A DNA stretch of 64,000 bases from Bordetella ansorpii (lineage in GTDB: Bacteria; Pseudomonadota; Gammaproteobacteria; Burkholderiales; Burkholderiaceae_B): assembly GCF_900078315.1 (NCBI RefSeq), contig NZ_FKBS01000006.1, positions 124,001 through 188,000 on the forward strand, written 5' to 3'. This document shows positions 10,896 to 19,657 of the stretch, in pieces (position 1 is the stretch's first letter; each line of letters starts with the position of its first letter). The position numbers were made by a program, and so were the translations under genes. The notes below the pieces were generated by a model. That model ran no database searches. It saw only the letters and a program-made list of their open reading frames with translations, and had not been told where the DNA came from.

Positions 10896-12866
10896 TCAAG
10901 CATCGCGAAACCGGATATCCAGCGGCAGGCGTTGCAGGCCCTGGCGCAGCGATTCGTACGATGCTGGATTGATAGCGCCCTGTGATGTCACGGATACGAC
11001 CGAGGCCGATTCCGCCCATATCTTCAACGGCGGCACGCCGGTTTCTCCAGCGGCCAGCCACAGGCGTTGCGCTTCTGCCATCACCGCCGCTTCGGCCGCC
11101 AGCCTGCGCAGTTCCGGCTTGTAGATCTTGCCCACGTTGGTGGTCGGCAGGGTGGGCAGGATGGTGATGCGCTTGGGCCGCGCGGGCGCCTCTTCGACGT
11201 GGCTCGCGGCGTAGGCCAGCAGTTCGGTCTCGCTGACCTCGACGCCCTCGGCCAGCACGGCATACGCCACGGGCAGCTCGCCGGCATAGGCATCGGGAGC
11301 GCCCACGGCCGCGCACAGGCGTACGGCGGGATGTCCGCCCAGCGCATCCTCGATGGCCTTGGGATCGATGTTGTGGCCGCTGCGGATGATCAGGTCCTTG
11401 GCGCGGCCCTTCAGGTGCAGGCGGCCTTCTTCGTCGACCAGGCCGATGTCGCCGGTTATGAGCCAGCCGTCCTTGGTGAAGGCATCGGCGGTGTCGGCGG
11501 CATCGAGATAACCGGGAAAGACGTTGGGCGAGCGGAACAGCACCATGCCGACTTCGCCCACGGGCAGGTCGCGGCCATTGCCGTCCAGGCTGTCCAGCGC
11601 GACGATGCGCATGCGGGCATACGGCAAGGGAAAGCCGACGCAACCCACCGGGCCGATGACGCCGGGCGGCGTGATGCTGGAGATGCCGGCCATCTCGGTC
11701 ATGCCCAGGCTTTCATGCACATGCAGGCCGAACTGCCGTTCGAATCGCGCGGCCAGCTCGGGCGGCAGCAGCGCGGCGCCGGTGCGGCAATAACGCAGCG
11801 ACGAGATGTTGGCGCCATCCAACGGCACTTCCGCCAGGGCCGCCAGCACGGTGGGCACGCCTTGCAGCGACGTGGCGCGATGGTGTTCGACCAGGCGCCA
11901 GTAGTTGCGGATGATGTCGCGGTTGCGCATCAGTGCGGTGGTCGGGATGACGATCTCGACGCCTGCCGACAGCGCGGCCAACGAGGATGGCAGCACGCCC
12001 GCCACGTGAAAGAGCGGGTAGCCGTTGATGACGACGTCGTTCGGCCCCGCGCCTTGCAGCTGCATGCCGGCCCATGCGGTGAAAACCTGGTTGGCATGCG
12101 TGTGGATGGCGAGTTTGGGCGCGCCGGTGGTGCCGCCGGTGTGGAAGTACGAGGCGATGTCAGTGGGCTGGGGAACACGGCCGCTGAGCAGACGATCGTG
12201 GGGCTGCGATGCCAACGCCGCATCGAAGTCCAACATGCGAACCGTGTGGCGGGATGAGTCGGCCTCGGGGGACGGGTGGGACGTTGCCCCGGTCAGGTTC
12301 GACTCATCGACCGGCCTGACCCGCAACACCACCCGCAACGTCGGCACCACCTTCGCCAAGCGCAACGCCTTCGACCAGATCTCCGATTCCTTGTCGCTGC
12401 CGTACGCGATCATCGCCACGGCGCCCGTCGCATTCAACAGGGCCGCGAGCTTGTCTTCGTTCAGCATGGGATTGAGCGGCTGCACGATGCCCGCCGCCTC
12501 GCCCCCCCACAACGCCAGGTGATATTCCAGGCACCCCGGCAGCATGATCGCCACGCTGTCGCGCGCACCCACTCCCAACGCATGCAGGGCATTCGCGGTG
12601 CGATGGATGCCTTGCAGCAACTCGACATAGCTCAACGACGAAGACGCGGCGCCGGGCTCGGCGGTATGCAGGAACGTCAGCGCCCGCTTGTCTCCAAAGG
12701 CCGCGGCGCCGTTGCGGAAGATCTCGTACGTGCTGCTCGCGGTAACGGCCTGATCGAGCGCAAGGGATTCCAGGCGGCGCACGTCCGCCAGGCTGCGCAC
12801 CGGCGGACCCGCGCGAAAGGCCCGCTGGGCGGCGGTGGCGTCATCGGGCCAGGCTGCGGCATTCAT
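10896..12866 (-). CDS. Acyl-CoA synthetase (AMP-forming)
   Basis: An ANL-superfamily enzyme that adenylates a carboxylic acid with ATP and transfers it to coenzyme A. The 656-residue product has the phosphate-binding loop YFHTGGTTGAPKLAIHTH near residue 250, ESLGMTEMAG as the A5 motif, WLITGDIGLVDEEG and GRAKDLIIRSGHNIDPKAIE, and the C-terminal catalytic Lys in TTNVGKIYKPELR. It is about 100 residues longer than typical synthetases. The start at 12866 is the first in-frame Met after the dehydrogenase stop. It is the third gene of a leftward unit after two acyl-CoA dehydrogenases (11-bp gap), so the three probably act on one acid. Substrate chain not determinable. Confidence 0.88.
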   Translation of the reverse strand: MNAAAWPDDATAAQRAFRAGPPVRSLADVRRLESLALDQAVTASSTYEIFRNGAAAFGDKRALTFLHTAEPGAASSSLSYVELLQGIHRTANALHALGVGARDSVAIMLPGCLEYHLALWGGEAAGIVQPLNPMLNEDKLAALLNATGAVAMIAYGSDKESEIWSKALRLAKVVPTLRVVLRVRPVDESNLTGATSHPSPEADSSRHTVRMLDFDAALASQPHDRLLSGRVPQPTDIASYFHTGGTTGAPKLAIHTHANQVFTAWAGMQLQGAGPNDVVINGYPLFHVAGVLPSSLAALSAGVEIVIPTTALMRNRDIIRNYWRLVEHHRATSLQGVPTVLAALAEVPLDGANISSLRYCRTGAALLPPELAARFERQFGLHVHESLGMTEMAGISSITPPGVIGPVGCVGFPLPYARMRIVALDSLDGNGRDLPVGEVGMVLFRSPNVFPGYLDAADTADAFTKDGWLITGDIGLVDEEGRLHLKGRAKDLIIRSGHNIDPKAIEDALGGHPAVRLCAAVGAPDAYAGELPVAYAVLAEGVEVSETELLAYAASHVEEAPARPKRITILPTLPTTNVGKIYKPELRRLAAEAAVMAEAQRLWLAAGETGVPPLKIWAESASVVSVTSQGAINPASYESLRQGLQRLPLDIRFRDA

Positions 12867-12877
12867 GATGCGGACTC

Positions 12878-14002
12878 CTATCCCCGGCCCAGCGCGATGT
12901 AGCGCGAAAGCTGTTCGTCTTCGTCGCCCAACTGATGATCGATCATCACCAGCCGCTTGGCGTAATGGGCCAGGGGCAATTCCCACGTCATGCCGATGCC
13001 GCCATGCAGCTGGATGGTTTCTTCCGCCACCAGCGCGCCCACGCGGCCGATCGTGTACTTGGCCGCGGCCAATGCGCGCTCGCGCGCCAGCCGGTCATCC
13101 TCGTCATCCACGGCCGCCGCCGCGTTGATGACGGCGGAGCGGGCCTGCTCGATCTCGATGACCAGTTCGGTCATGCGATGCTGCAAGGCCTGGAACTGGC
13201 CGATGACGGCGCCGAACTGGCGGCGCGTGCGCAGGTAGTCCAATGTGCTGTCGCGGATGACGTCCATGATGCCGACGGCTTCGGCGCACAGGGCCAGCAC
13301 GCCGCGTCCCAACGCCCGCTCCAGCAGCATGGCGCCTTCGCCTTCGCGGCCCAGCACGGACGAGGCCGGCACGCGGACCTCATGCAGCGTCAGTTCGGCC
13401 ACCCGGCCGCCGTCCACCGAGCCGCAATCCCGCAGCGTCAGCCCCGCGGCATCGCGCGGCACCAGGAACAGCTGGATGTGGTCCTTGCCCGCATCGGCAT
13501 GGTTTGCCGAGATGACGAAGTGCCCCGCCGTGTTCGCGCACGGCACCATGGCCTTGCCGCCATCCAGCACCCATTCCTGGCCCTCGGCATGCGCGCGCGT
13601 GGCCACGTGGTCCGGTGCATGACCGCCCGTCTCTTCGTGCGCCAGCAAGACGATCTCTTCACCCGCGATCATGCGGCCCAGCATGCCGAGGTGCGCATCG
13701 CCCGCCTCGGCCAACACGCCGCCCGCCATCAAGGTGCCGAGGAAAGGCTCGGCCACCAGGCCCTTGCCCAAGGCTTCGAACACGACGGTGATGTCGAACG
13801 CCGCGCCGCCCAGTCCGCCGGCGGCTTCGTCGAACAAGGCCGCGATGGCCCCTTGTTCGGCGAAGCGCTTCCATAACTGCGGATCATGTCCTGTCTCGGA
13901 ATACGCGATGCGCATGCGCGCCGCCGCATCGTGCTGCTCGCCGATGAAGCGGCCCAGCATGTCCGCCAGCATGCGGCGGTCTTCGGTGTGCTGCAGGTCC
14001 AT
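12878..14002 (-). CDS. Acyl-CoA dehydrogenase, small-subunit type
   Basis: A FAD-dependent acyl-CoA dehydrogenase of 374 residues, starting MDLQHTEDRRMLADMLGRFI. The C-terminal signature QLHGGIGMTWELPLAHYAKR is typical of the short partner in heteromeric pairs such as PimC/PimD (pimeloyl-CoA dehydrogenase) or steroid side-chain dehydrogenases. In such pairs one chain carries the catalytic base and both share the FAD sites. It lies 8 bp after its partner gene on the same strand, which supports a heterotetramer. The start at 14002 gives the family N-terminus. The substrate is probably a dicarboxylyl- or branched acyl-CoA; this is inference. Confidence 0.88.
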   Translation of the reverse strand: MDLQHTEDRRMLADMLGRFIGEQHDAAARMRIAYSETGHDPQLWKRFAEQGAIAALFDEAAGGLGGAAFDITVVFEALGKGLVAEPFLGTLMAGGVLAEAGDAHLGMLGRMIAGEEIVLLAHEETGGHAPDHVATRAHAEGQEWVLDGGKAMVPCANTAGHFVISANHADAGKDHIQLFLVPRDAAGLTLRDCGSVDGGRVAELTLHEVRVPASSVLGREGEGAMLLERALGRGVLALCAEAVGIMDVIRDSTLDYLRTRRQFGAVIGQFQALQHRMTELVIEIEQARSAVINAAAAVDDEDDRLARERALAAAKYTIGRVGALVAEETIQLHGGIGMTWELPLAHYAKRLVMIDHQLGDEDEQLSRYIALGRG

Positions 14003-14010
14003 GTGTCCGC

Positions 14011-15201
14011 CTATAGTCCCAGGATCATTTTCGAGATGATGTTGCGCTGGATCTCGTTGGAGCCCCCGAAGATCGACAGCTTGCGCAGGTTGAAGTAGCG
14101 CGCGGCCGAGCCTTCGGTGCCCTCCGGTCCGAGGCCCAATGCATCGCCCGCTTCGAGCATGCGCGGATCGTGCGCGCGGCCATGCGGGCCGGCGGCGCGG
14201 CGCATCAGCGACGAGATCTCCTGACGGATCTGCGTGCCGCGTATCTTCAGCATCGAGCTTTCGGCGCCCGGCGCGCCGTGTTCGGAGGCCGCGATCACGC
14301 GCAGGTTGGTGGTGCGCATGTTGTCCAGGTCGATCTCGACGCGGGCCAGGCGTGCGGCGTACAGCGGGTCTTCGGTCAGGGGGCGGCCGTTGCGCACGGC
14401 CTTCGAGGCGGCCGCTTTCAACTCGGCCAGCGCCGCATACGACAGGCCCACGCCCGCGATGTTGGTGCGCTCGTAGGTCAGCAGGTACTTGGCGCAGGTC
14501 CAGCCGCGGTTCTCTTCGCCCACCAGGTTTTCCACCGGCACGCGCACGTCCGAGAAGAAGACCTCGTTGACCTCGTGATCGCCATCCAGCGTGCGGATGG
14601 GACGCAACTCGATGCCGGGCGTGTTCATGTCGATCAGCAGGAAGCTGATGCCTTCCTGGGGCCGGCCATCGCTTGCGGTGCGCACCAGGCAGAAGATCAT
14701 GTTGGCGTGCTGGCCCAGCGTGGTCCAGGTCTTCTGGCCATTGACGATGTATTCGTTGCCTTGGCGCACGGCGCGCGTCTGCAGCGAGGCCAGGTCCGAA
14801 CCCGCGCCGGGCTCGGAATAGCCCTGGCACCACCAGTCCGAGCCATCCAGGATGCGCGGCAGCCAATGGCGTTTCTGGGCTTCGTTGCCGTACTTGATCA
14901 GCACCGGCCCCAGCATGCTGACGCCGAAGGGCACGATGCGCGGCGCGCCGGCCAGCGCGCACTCATGGTCGAACAGGTATTTCTGCGCGGCGCTCCAGCC
15001 GGTGCCGCCGTACTGCTCGGGCCAGTGGCTGGCCAACCAGCCGCGTGCGTGCAGCTCGGCGTGCCAGCCTTCCATCTCGGCCTTGCTCAGGTGTTTGCCG
15101 GCGCGCACCTTGGCAGCCAGTTCGGGCGTCAGGCGCTGGCGTAGGAAATCGCGCACGTCGTCGCGAAAGGCCAGTTCTTCAGGGCTGAAGTTCAGGTCCA
15201 T
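14011..15201 (-). CDS. Acyl-CoA dehydrogenase, large-subunit type
   Basis: A 396-residue acyl-CoA dehydrogenase resembling pimeloyl-CoA dehydrogenase large subunits. Visible are WPEQYGGTGW in the N-terminal helical domain, the flavin-contact segment CQGYSEPGAGSDLASL and GQKTWTTLGQHANMIFCLVR in the beta domain. The C-terminus is FGGSNEIQRNIISKMILGL. The Glu of the classic YEGT motif is replaced by Gly, as usual in this subgroup. First gene of the leftward acyl-CoA unit; a LysR gene lies divergently 361 bp away and is the likely regulator. Confidence 0.88.
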   Translation of the reverse strand: MDLNFSPEELAFRDDVRDFLRQRLTPELAAKVRAGKHLSKAEMEGWHAELHARGWLASHWPEQYGGTGWSAAQKYLFDHECALAGAPRIVPFGVSMLGPVLIKYGNEAQKRHWLPRILDGSDWWCQGYSEPGAGSDLASLQTRAVRQGNEYIVNGQKTWTTLGQHANMIFCLVRTASDGRPQEGISFLLIDMNTPGIELRPIRTLDGDHEVNEVFFSDVRVPVENLVGEENRGWTCAKYLLTYERTNIAGVGLSYAALAELKAAASKAVRNGRPLTEDPLYAARLARVEIDLDNMRTTNLRVIAASEHGAPGAESSMLKIRGTQIRQEISSLMRRAAGPHGRAHDPRMLEAGDALGLGPEGTEGSAARYFNLRKLSIFGGSNEIQRNIISKMILGL

Positions 15202-15485
15202 GAATACGTTCCAGGAAAAGGAAGAGGGCGTTGCGGCAGTACCGCGCCGACAGATCACGCAGGGACCGCGCAGGAGCACGCATCGCAAGTCGGGCTGGGG
15301 ATGGGCCGCGCGCAACGGTGCGCCGGCCATGCGGACTTGGGGTCGTCGGCAAGGACTGGTCTCCTGATGGACCGGTCGCCGCGGCGCCGGTGCTCGTCAT
15401 GTCTGAGGGCACTGCTTCATGGCTGTGATCGATCCGGAACCGCCAGGGAAGCAGGCAACACAGATTCTTTGCCAGCAAGCCTTCC

Positions 15486-15532
15486 TTGACAATCCCCCAT
15501 TCGATTGACAATCTGTACAGAAAATTTTGACA
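15486..15532. promoter_or_regulatory. Three TTGACA repeats in the divergent acyl-CoA/LysR region
   Basis: TTGACA occurs at 15486-15491, 15505-15510 and 15527-15532. The first two are part of the direct repeat TTGACAATC spaced 19 bp apart. CTGTACAG, a short palindrome, lies between the second and third. The array sits 30-75 bp before the LysR start and may be its binding site, alternative -35 boxes, or both. The rest of 15202-15562 shows nothing I can name. Confidence 0.4.
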
Positions 15533-15562
15533 TTGGCAGCCACGCTGCAGCACAGCAACGCC

Positions 15563-16492
15563 ATGGACCTGAAGTCGCTGACCCTGCTGGTCGAGATTCT
15601 CGATGCCGGCAACCTGAGTGAAGCCGCCCGCCGATTGAAGATGACGCGGGCCAACGTCAGCTATCACCTGAGCCAGCTGGAGCGCTCGGTCGGCATGCAG
15701 TTGGTGCGCCGCACCACTCGCCGGGTCGAGCCCACCGAACTCGGCCTGAAGCTGTATCGGCATGGCCGCAGCATCCAGGACGAGCTGTCGGCCGCGCGCG
15801 AATCGGTGCAGACATTGGGCAATACGCTGCAGGGCCGTGTGCGCCTGAGCGTGCCCAGCGGCTACGGGCATTTCGTGATGGCGCCCTGGCTGATGACGTT
15901 CAAGCGCCGCTATCCTGGCATCCTGCTGGACGTGCTGTTCAACAACAGCGTGGACGATCTGGTGCGCGACGAGGTGGACATCGCCGTGCGCATCATGTCC
16001 GAGCCGCCGCCCATGCTGGTGGCGCGCGAGCTGGGCACGATCCGCTACTACGCCTGCGTGTCGCGCGAGTACGCTGCCACGCAGGAGCTACCCACGCATC
16101 CGGATGGCCTGCGCGAGGCGCCGATGCTGTATGCGGCCGTGATCGGCCGCCCGACGCGCCTGTCGGCCTATGACGCCGATGGCCGGCGCAACCAGGTCAC
16201 GCTGGAGGCGCCCGCGCTGGGCTCGCGCGATTACCCGTTCCTGCGCCAGGCGGTGCGGGAGGGGCTGGGCATCGGCCTGTTGCCGGATTACGTGATCGAC
16301 GACGATCTGGCTCGCGGCGACATGGTCCGGGTGCTGTCGGATTGGCACCTGAGCATCTACGGCCGCAGCATGTTCATGCTGTACATGCCCAACCGCCATC
16401 ACCCGCGCGCCATCGCCACGATGATCGAGTATCTGCAGGAGTGCGCGCGCGATGTCCGAGGCATGGGCATGAATGGCAGGCCCGACACATAG
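15563..16492 (+). CDS. LysR-family transcriptional regulator
   Basis: A 309-residue LysR regulator. The N-terminal winged helix-turn-helix is clear (MDLKSLTLLVEILDAGNLSEAARRLKMTRANVSYHLSQLERSVG, given here as its ends MDLKSLTLLVE and SYHLSQLERSVG). The effector domain follows from about residue 90 (GRVRLSVPSGYGHFVMAPWL). The open frame extends to a TTG at 15527. The ATG at 15563 is chosen because it starts the helix-turn-helix properly and leaves the TTGACA repeats outside the gene. It is divergent from the acyl-CoA dehydrogenase unit and only 45 bp ahead of an amidase gene on the same strand, so it could control either or both. Confidence 0.9.
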   Translation: MDLKSLTLLVEILDAGNLSEAARRLKMTRANVSYHLSQLERSVGMQLVRRTTRRVEPTELGLKLYRHGRSIQDELSAARESVQTLGNTLQGRVRLSVPSGYGHFVMAPWLMTFKRRYPGILLDVLFNNSVDDLVRDEVDIAVRIMSEPPPMLVARELGTIRYYACVSREYAATQELPTHPDGLREAPMLYAAVIGRPTRLSAYDADGRRNQVTLEAPALGSRDYPFLRQAVREGLGIGLLPDYVIDDDLARGDMVRVLSDWHLSIYGRSMFMLYMPNRHHPRAIATMIEYLQECARDVRGMGMNGRPDT

Positions 16493-16537
16493 ACCCGGCG
16501 TATAGTGCCGCTGAACCCGCAACAAGGAGATTTGCCC

Positions 16538-17950
16538 ATGGATTCCACCTCGATCTGCGAGATGACCGCGTTGCAGATGCGCGCCGAGATCGCCGCGGGC
16601 CATCTGAGCGCACGCGAGGTCGTGCAAGCCCACCTGGCCCGCATCGAGCAATGGAATCCGAAGGTCAACGCCATCGTCACGCTGGACGCCGAAGGCGCGC
16701 TGAAACAGGCTGCGCAGGCCGATGAGGCACAGGCCGCGGGCAAGCCGCTGGGCCTCTTGCATGGCCTGCCCGTGGCGCACAAGGACAGTTTCCTGACCGC
16801 CGGCATGCGCACCACGTATGGGTCGCCGGTGTTCCGCGATTTCGTGCCCACGCGCGACAGCCTGCCGGTCGCGCGCCAGCGCGCCGCCGGCGCCATCACG
16901 CTGGGCAAGACCAACCTGCCGGAGTTCGGCGCGGGTTCGCACACGTTCAACACGGTGTTCGGCGCCACGCGCAATCCGTATGACCGCAACCGCACTTCGG
17001 GCGGCAGCAGCGGGGGCGCGGCCGCGGCGCTGGCCACGCGCATGCTGCCCCTGGCGGACGGCACGGACATGGGCGGTTCGCTGCGCAATCCCGCGGGCTT
17101 CTGCAACGTGGTGGGGCTGCGTCCGTCGCCTGGCCGCGTGCCCAACGTGCCGACGGCCGCGCCGTACAGCACACTGACGGTGGCCGGCCCCATGGCGCGC
17201 ACCGTGGGCGACGTGGCGCTGATGCTGGCCGCCCTGGCCGGCCCGGACGCGCGCGATCCGCTGGCCATCGACCAGGATCCGCGCCGCTTTCTCGAACCGC
17301 TGGAACGCGGCTTCCGTGGCGTGCGCGTGGCCGTCACGATGGACTGGGACGGCCTGCCGGTCGAGCCCGCGGTGGTGCAGGCCCTGCAGGCGCAGGTCGA
17401 GGTATTCAGGAAGCTGGGCTGCGTGGTGGAAGAGGCATGCCCGGATTTCGGCGACGCGGACGGCGCCTTCCAGGCCCTGCGCGCGCAGCAGTTCGCCATC
17501 GGCCAGGGCGATACGGTGCGCCAATACCCCGACAAGGTGAAGCAGACGGTGATCTGGAACACCGAGCTGGGCTGGACGCAGCCGGCGGAACGCCTGGTGC
17601 ATGCCGAGCGCGAGCGCGCCGCGCTGTTCGAGCGCATGCACGCCTTCATGCAGGACTACGACTTCATCATCGGTCCGGTCAGCCAGGTCGTGCCGTTCAA
17701 GGTGGACGAAGAGTATCCGCTGGCCATCGACAACATGCCGATGCTGAACTACATCGACTGGATGCGTTCGGCGTACTACGTGTCGCTGACCGGCCATCCC
17801 GCCATCTCGGTGCCCGCCGGCTTCACGGCCACGGGTCTGCCGGTGGGCCTGCAGATCGTGGGCCGCTATCGCGACGAGTGGAGCGTGCTGCAGATGGCGC
17901 ATGCCTTCGAGCAGGCCACGCAGTTCTGGAAGCAGGCGCCGACGCTCTGA
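16538..17950 (+). CDS. Amidase (amidase-signature family)
   Basis: An amidase-signature hydrolase of 470 residues. The Ser-cisSer-Lys catalytic machinery is visible: Lys in GLPVAHKDSFLTAGM (near residue 83), the Gly/Ser-rich signature TSGGSSGGAAAALATRMLPL, and GTDMGGSLRNPAGFC carrying the nucleophile region. Members hydrolyse amides, aryl- or acylamides, or act as GatA; no gatB or gatC is near, so a catabolic amidase is likely. The start at 16538 follows AAGGAG by eight bases. It follows the LysR gene closely and is convergent with acylphosphatase. Confidence 0.9.
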   Translation: MDSTSICEMTALQMRAEIAAGHLSAREVVQAHLARIEQWNPKVNAIVTLDAEGALKQAAQADEAQAAGKPLGLLHGLPVAHKDSFLTAGMRTTYGSPVFRDFVPTRDSLPVARQRAAGAITLGKTNLPEFGAGSHTFNTVFGATRNPYDRNRTSGGSSGGAAAALATRMLPLADGTDMGGSLRNPAGFCNVVGLRPSPGRVPNVPTAAPYSTLTVAGPMARTVGDVALMLAALAGPDARDPLAIDQDPRRFLEPLERGFRGVRVAVTMDWDGLPVEPAVVQALQAQVEVFRKLGCVVEEACPDFGDADGAFQALRAQQFAIGQGDTVRQYPDKVKQTVIWNTELGWTQPAERLVHAERERAALFERMHAFMQDYDFIIGPVSQVVPFKVDEEYPLAIDNMPMLNYIDWMRSAYYVSLTGHPAISVPAGFTATGLPVGLQIVGRYRDEWSVLQMAHAFEQATQFWKQAPTL

Positions 17951-17971
17951 CCGCGTCCGCTTCCGTGCGGT

Positions 17972-18256
17972 TTACAGCTGTTCGAAGCGCCCGTAGCGCT
18001 TCTCGCTGAAGTCGCGCTGGGTCTCCAGGTCGGTCACCACGGCCGCGGGCGGGCCGCGGCGCAGCCATTCCAGCATGTGGTCGACCTGATCGGGCGAGCC
18101 CTGCACCAGGGCTTCGACCGTGCCGTCTTCCAGGTTCTGCACCCAGCCGGTCACGCCCAGCATGTGGGCGCGGCGCACGGTGGCGTGGCGATAGCCGACG
18201 CCCTGGACCTTGCCCCGGATGGAGACGAGTACGGTTTCGAGGGGGGCTTGTTGCAT
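17972..18256 (-). CDS. acyP: Acylphosphatase
   Basis: A 94-residue acylphosphatase, which hydrolyses carboxyl-phosphate bonds such as acetyl- or carbamoyl-phosphate. The family motif GKVQGVGYRHATVRRA (about residues 15-30) holds the catalytic Arg, and GVTGWVQNLEDGTVEALVQG holds the catalytic Asn. Length is exactly that of the family. It stands alone, convergent with the amidase and divergent from the 2-hydroxyacid dehydrogenase gene. Confidence 0.94.
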   Translation of the reverse strand: MQQAPLETVLVSIRGKVQGVGYRHATVRRAHMLGVTGWVQNLEDGTVEALVQGSPDQVDHMLEWLRRGPPAAVVTDLETQRDFSEKRYGRFEQL

Positions 18257-18425
18257 GAGTCTGTCCTTATCCTGCGAGCGGCGGCGGCATGGCCGCCATG
18301 GGCCGATTATAGGGAGCGGCCCGTGATGCGGAAGGGGCCGGGCGTATACTGGGCACCGCCTGCGCGCAGGGGCGCGGCATGCCGTCACCATCATTCGAAT
18401 TCACGGCCATCACGATCCCAATAAC

Positions 18426-19589
18426 ATGAGCCAGAATCTCTCCAAGATCACCACCGTAGAAGACCTGCGGATCATCGCCAAGCGCCGCGTGCCGCGCATG
18501 TTCTACGACTACGCGGACTCCGGCGCCTGGACCGAAGGCACCTATCGGGCCAACGAGGAAGACTTTCAGAAAATCAAGCTGCGCCAGCGCGTGGCGGTCG
18601 ACATGGAAGGCCGTTCGCTGGCCACCACCATGGTCGGCCAGAACGCCGTCATGCCCGTGGCATTGGCCCCGACCGGCCTGACCGGCATGCAGCACGCCAA
18701 TGGCGAGATGCTGGCCGCCAAGGCGGCCGCGGATTTCGGCGTGCCGTTCACGCTGTCCACGATGAGCATCTGCTCGATCGAGGACGTGGCCCAGCACACG
18801 CAGAAGCCCTTCTGGTTCCAGCTATACGTGATGCGCGACCGCGAGTTCATCGAGAACCTGATCGACCGCGCCAAGGCCGCCCATTGCTCTGCGCTGGTGC
18901 TGACGCTGGACCTGCAGATCCTGGGCCAGCGCCACAAGGACATCAAGAACGGCCTGTCCGCGCCGCCCAAGCCCACGCTGGCCAATCTGATCAACCTGGC
19001 CACCAAGCCGCGTTGGTGCCTGAACATGCTGGGCACGCCGCGCCGCAGTTTCGGCAACATCGTGGGCCATGCCAAGAGCGTCACCGACCTGTCGTCGCTG
19101 TCGGCATGGACCGCCGAGCAGTTCGACCCGCGCCTGAGCTGGGCCGACGTCGAATGGATCAAGAAGCGTTGGGGCGGCAAGCTCATTCTCAAGGGCATCC
19201 TGGATGCCGAGGATGCGCGGCTGGCGGCCGACAGCGGCGCCGACGCGCTGATCGTCAGCAATCACGGCGGCCGTCAGCTCGACGGCGCGCTGTCGTCCAT
19301 CAGCATGCTGCCTGCCATCGTCGAGGCCGCGGGCTCGAACATCGAGGTCTGGATGGACGGCGGCATTCGTTCCGGCCAGGACGTGCTGAAGGCCGTGGCG
19401 CTGGGCGCGCGCGGCACGATGATCGGCCGCGCCTTCCTGTATGGCCTGGGCGCCTACGGTCAGGACGGTGTCCGTCGCGTGCTCGAGATCCTGTACAAGG
19501 AGATGGACGTGACGATGGCGCTGTGCGGCCGCAAGAACATCGCGCAAGTTGATCGCAGCATTCTGGTGCCGGGTACGTATCCGGAATAA
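18426..19589 (+). CDS. FMN-dependent alpha-hydroxy-acid dehydrogenase (LldD-like)
   Basis: A 387-residue TIM-barrel flavoprotein oxidising L-2-hydroxy acids such as L-lactate to 2-oxo acids. Seen are RRVPRMFYDYADSGAW at the N-terminus, FQLYVMRDREF, the segment KLILKGILDAEDARLA with the flavin Lys, SNHGGRQLDGALSS with the catalytic His and Arg, and WMDGGIRSGQDVLKAVALGA. These match the family throughout. It could be L-lactate dehydrogenase LldD or a relative acting on glycolate or mandelate; there are no lactate permease or GntR neighbours to decide. Monocistronic, ending at a strong hairpin. Confidence 0.88.
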   Translation: MSQNLSKITTVEDLRIIAKRRVPRMFYDYADSGAWTEGTYRANEEDFQKIKLRQRVAVDMEGRSLATTMVGQNAVMPVALAPTGLTGMQHANGEMLAAKAAADFGVPFTLSTMSICSIEDVAQHTQKPFWFQLYVMRDREFIENLIDRAKAAHCSALVLTLDLQILGQRHKDIKNGLSAPPKPTLANLINLATKPRWCLNMLGTPRRSFGNIVGHAKSVTDLSSLSAWTAEQFDPRLSWADVEWIKKRWGGKLILKGILDAEDARLAADSGADALIVSNHGGRQLDGALSSISMLPAIVEAAGSNIEVWMDGGIRSGQDVLKAVALGARGTMIGRAFLYGLGAYGQDGVRRVLEILYKEMDVTMALCGRKNIAQVDRSILVPGTYPE

Positions 19590-19616
19590 GCGGCGCATGG
19601 CGCTGTTTCATGAAAG

Positions 19617-19648
19617 AAGCGCGGACAGGCGGGCAGCCTGCCGCGCTT
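19617..19648. terminator. Convergent hairpin between hydroxyacid dehydrogenase and LysR genes
   Basis: AAGCGCGG (19617-19624) pairs with CCGCGCTT (19641-19648), and CAGGC (19626-19630) with GCCTG (19636-19640), leaving one bulged A and a 5-base loop. It lies between two convergent genes. There is no T run, so it may block transcripts or protect 3' ends rather than act as a classic terminator. Confidence 0.55.
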
Positions 19649-19657
19649 GCGGGCTCG

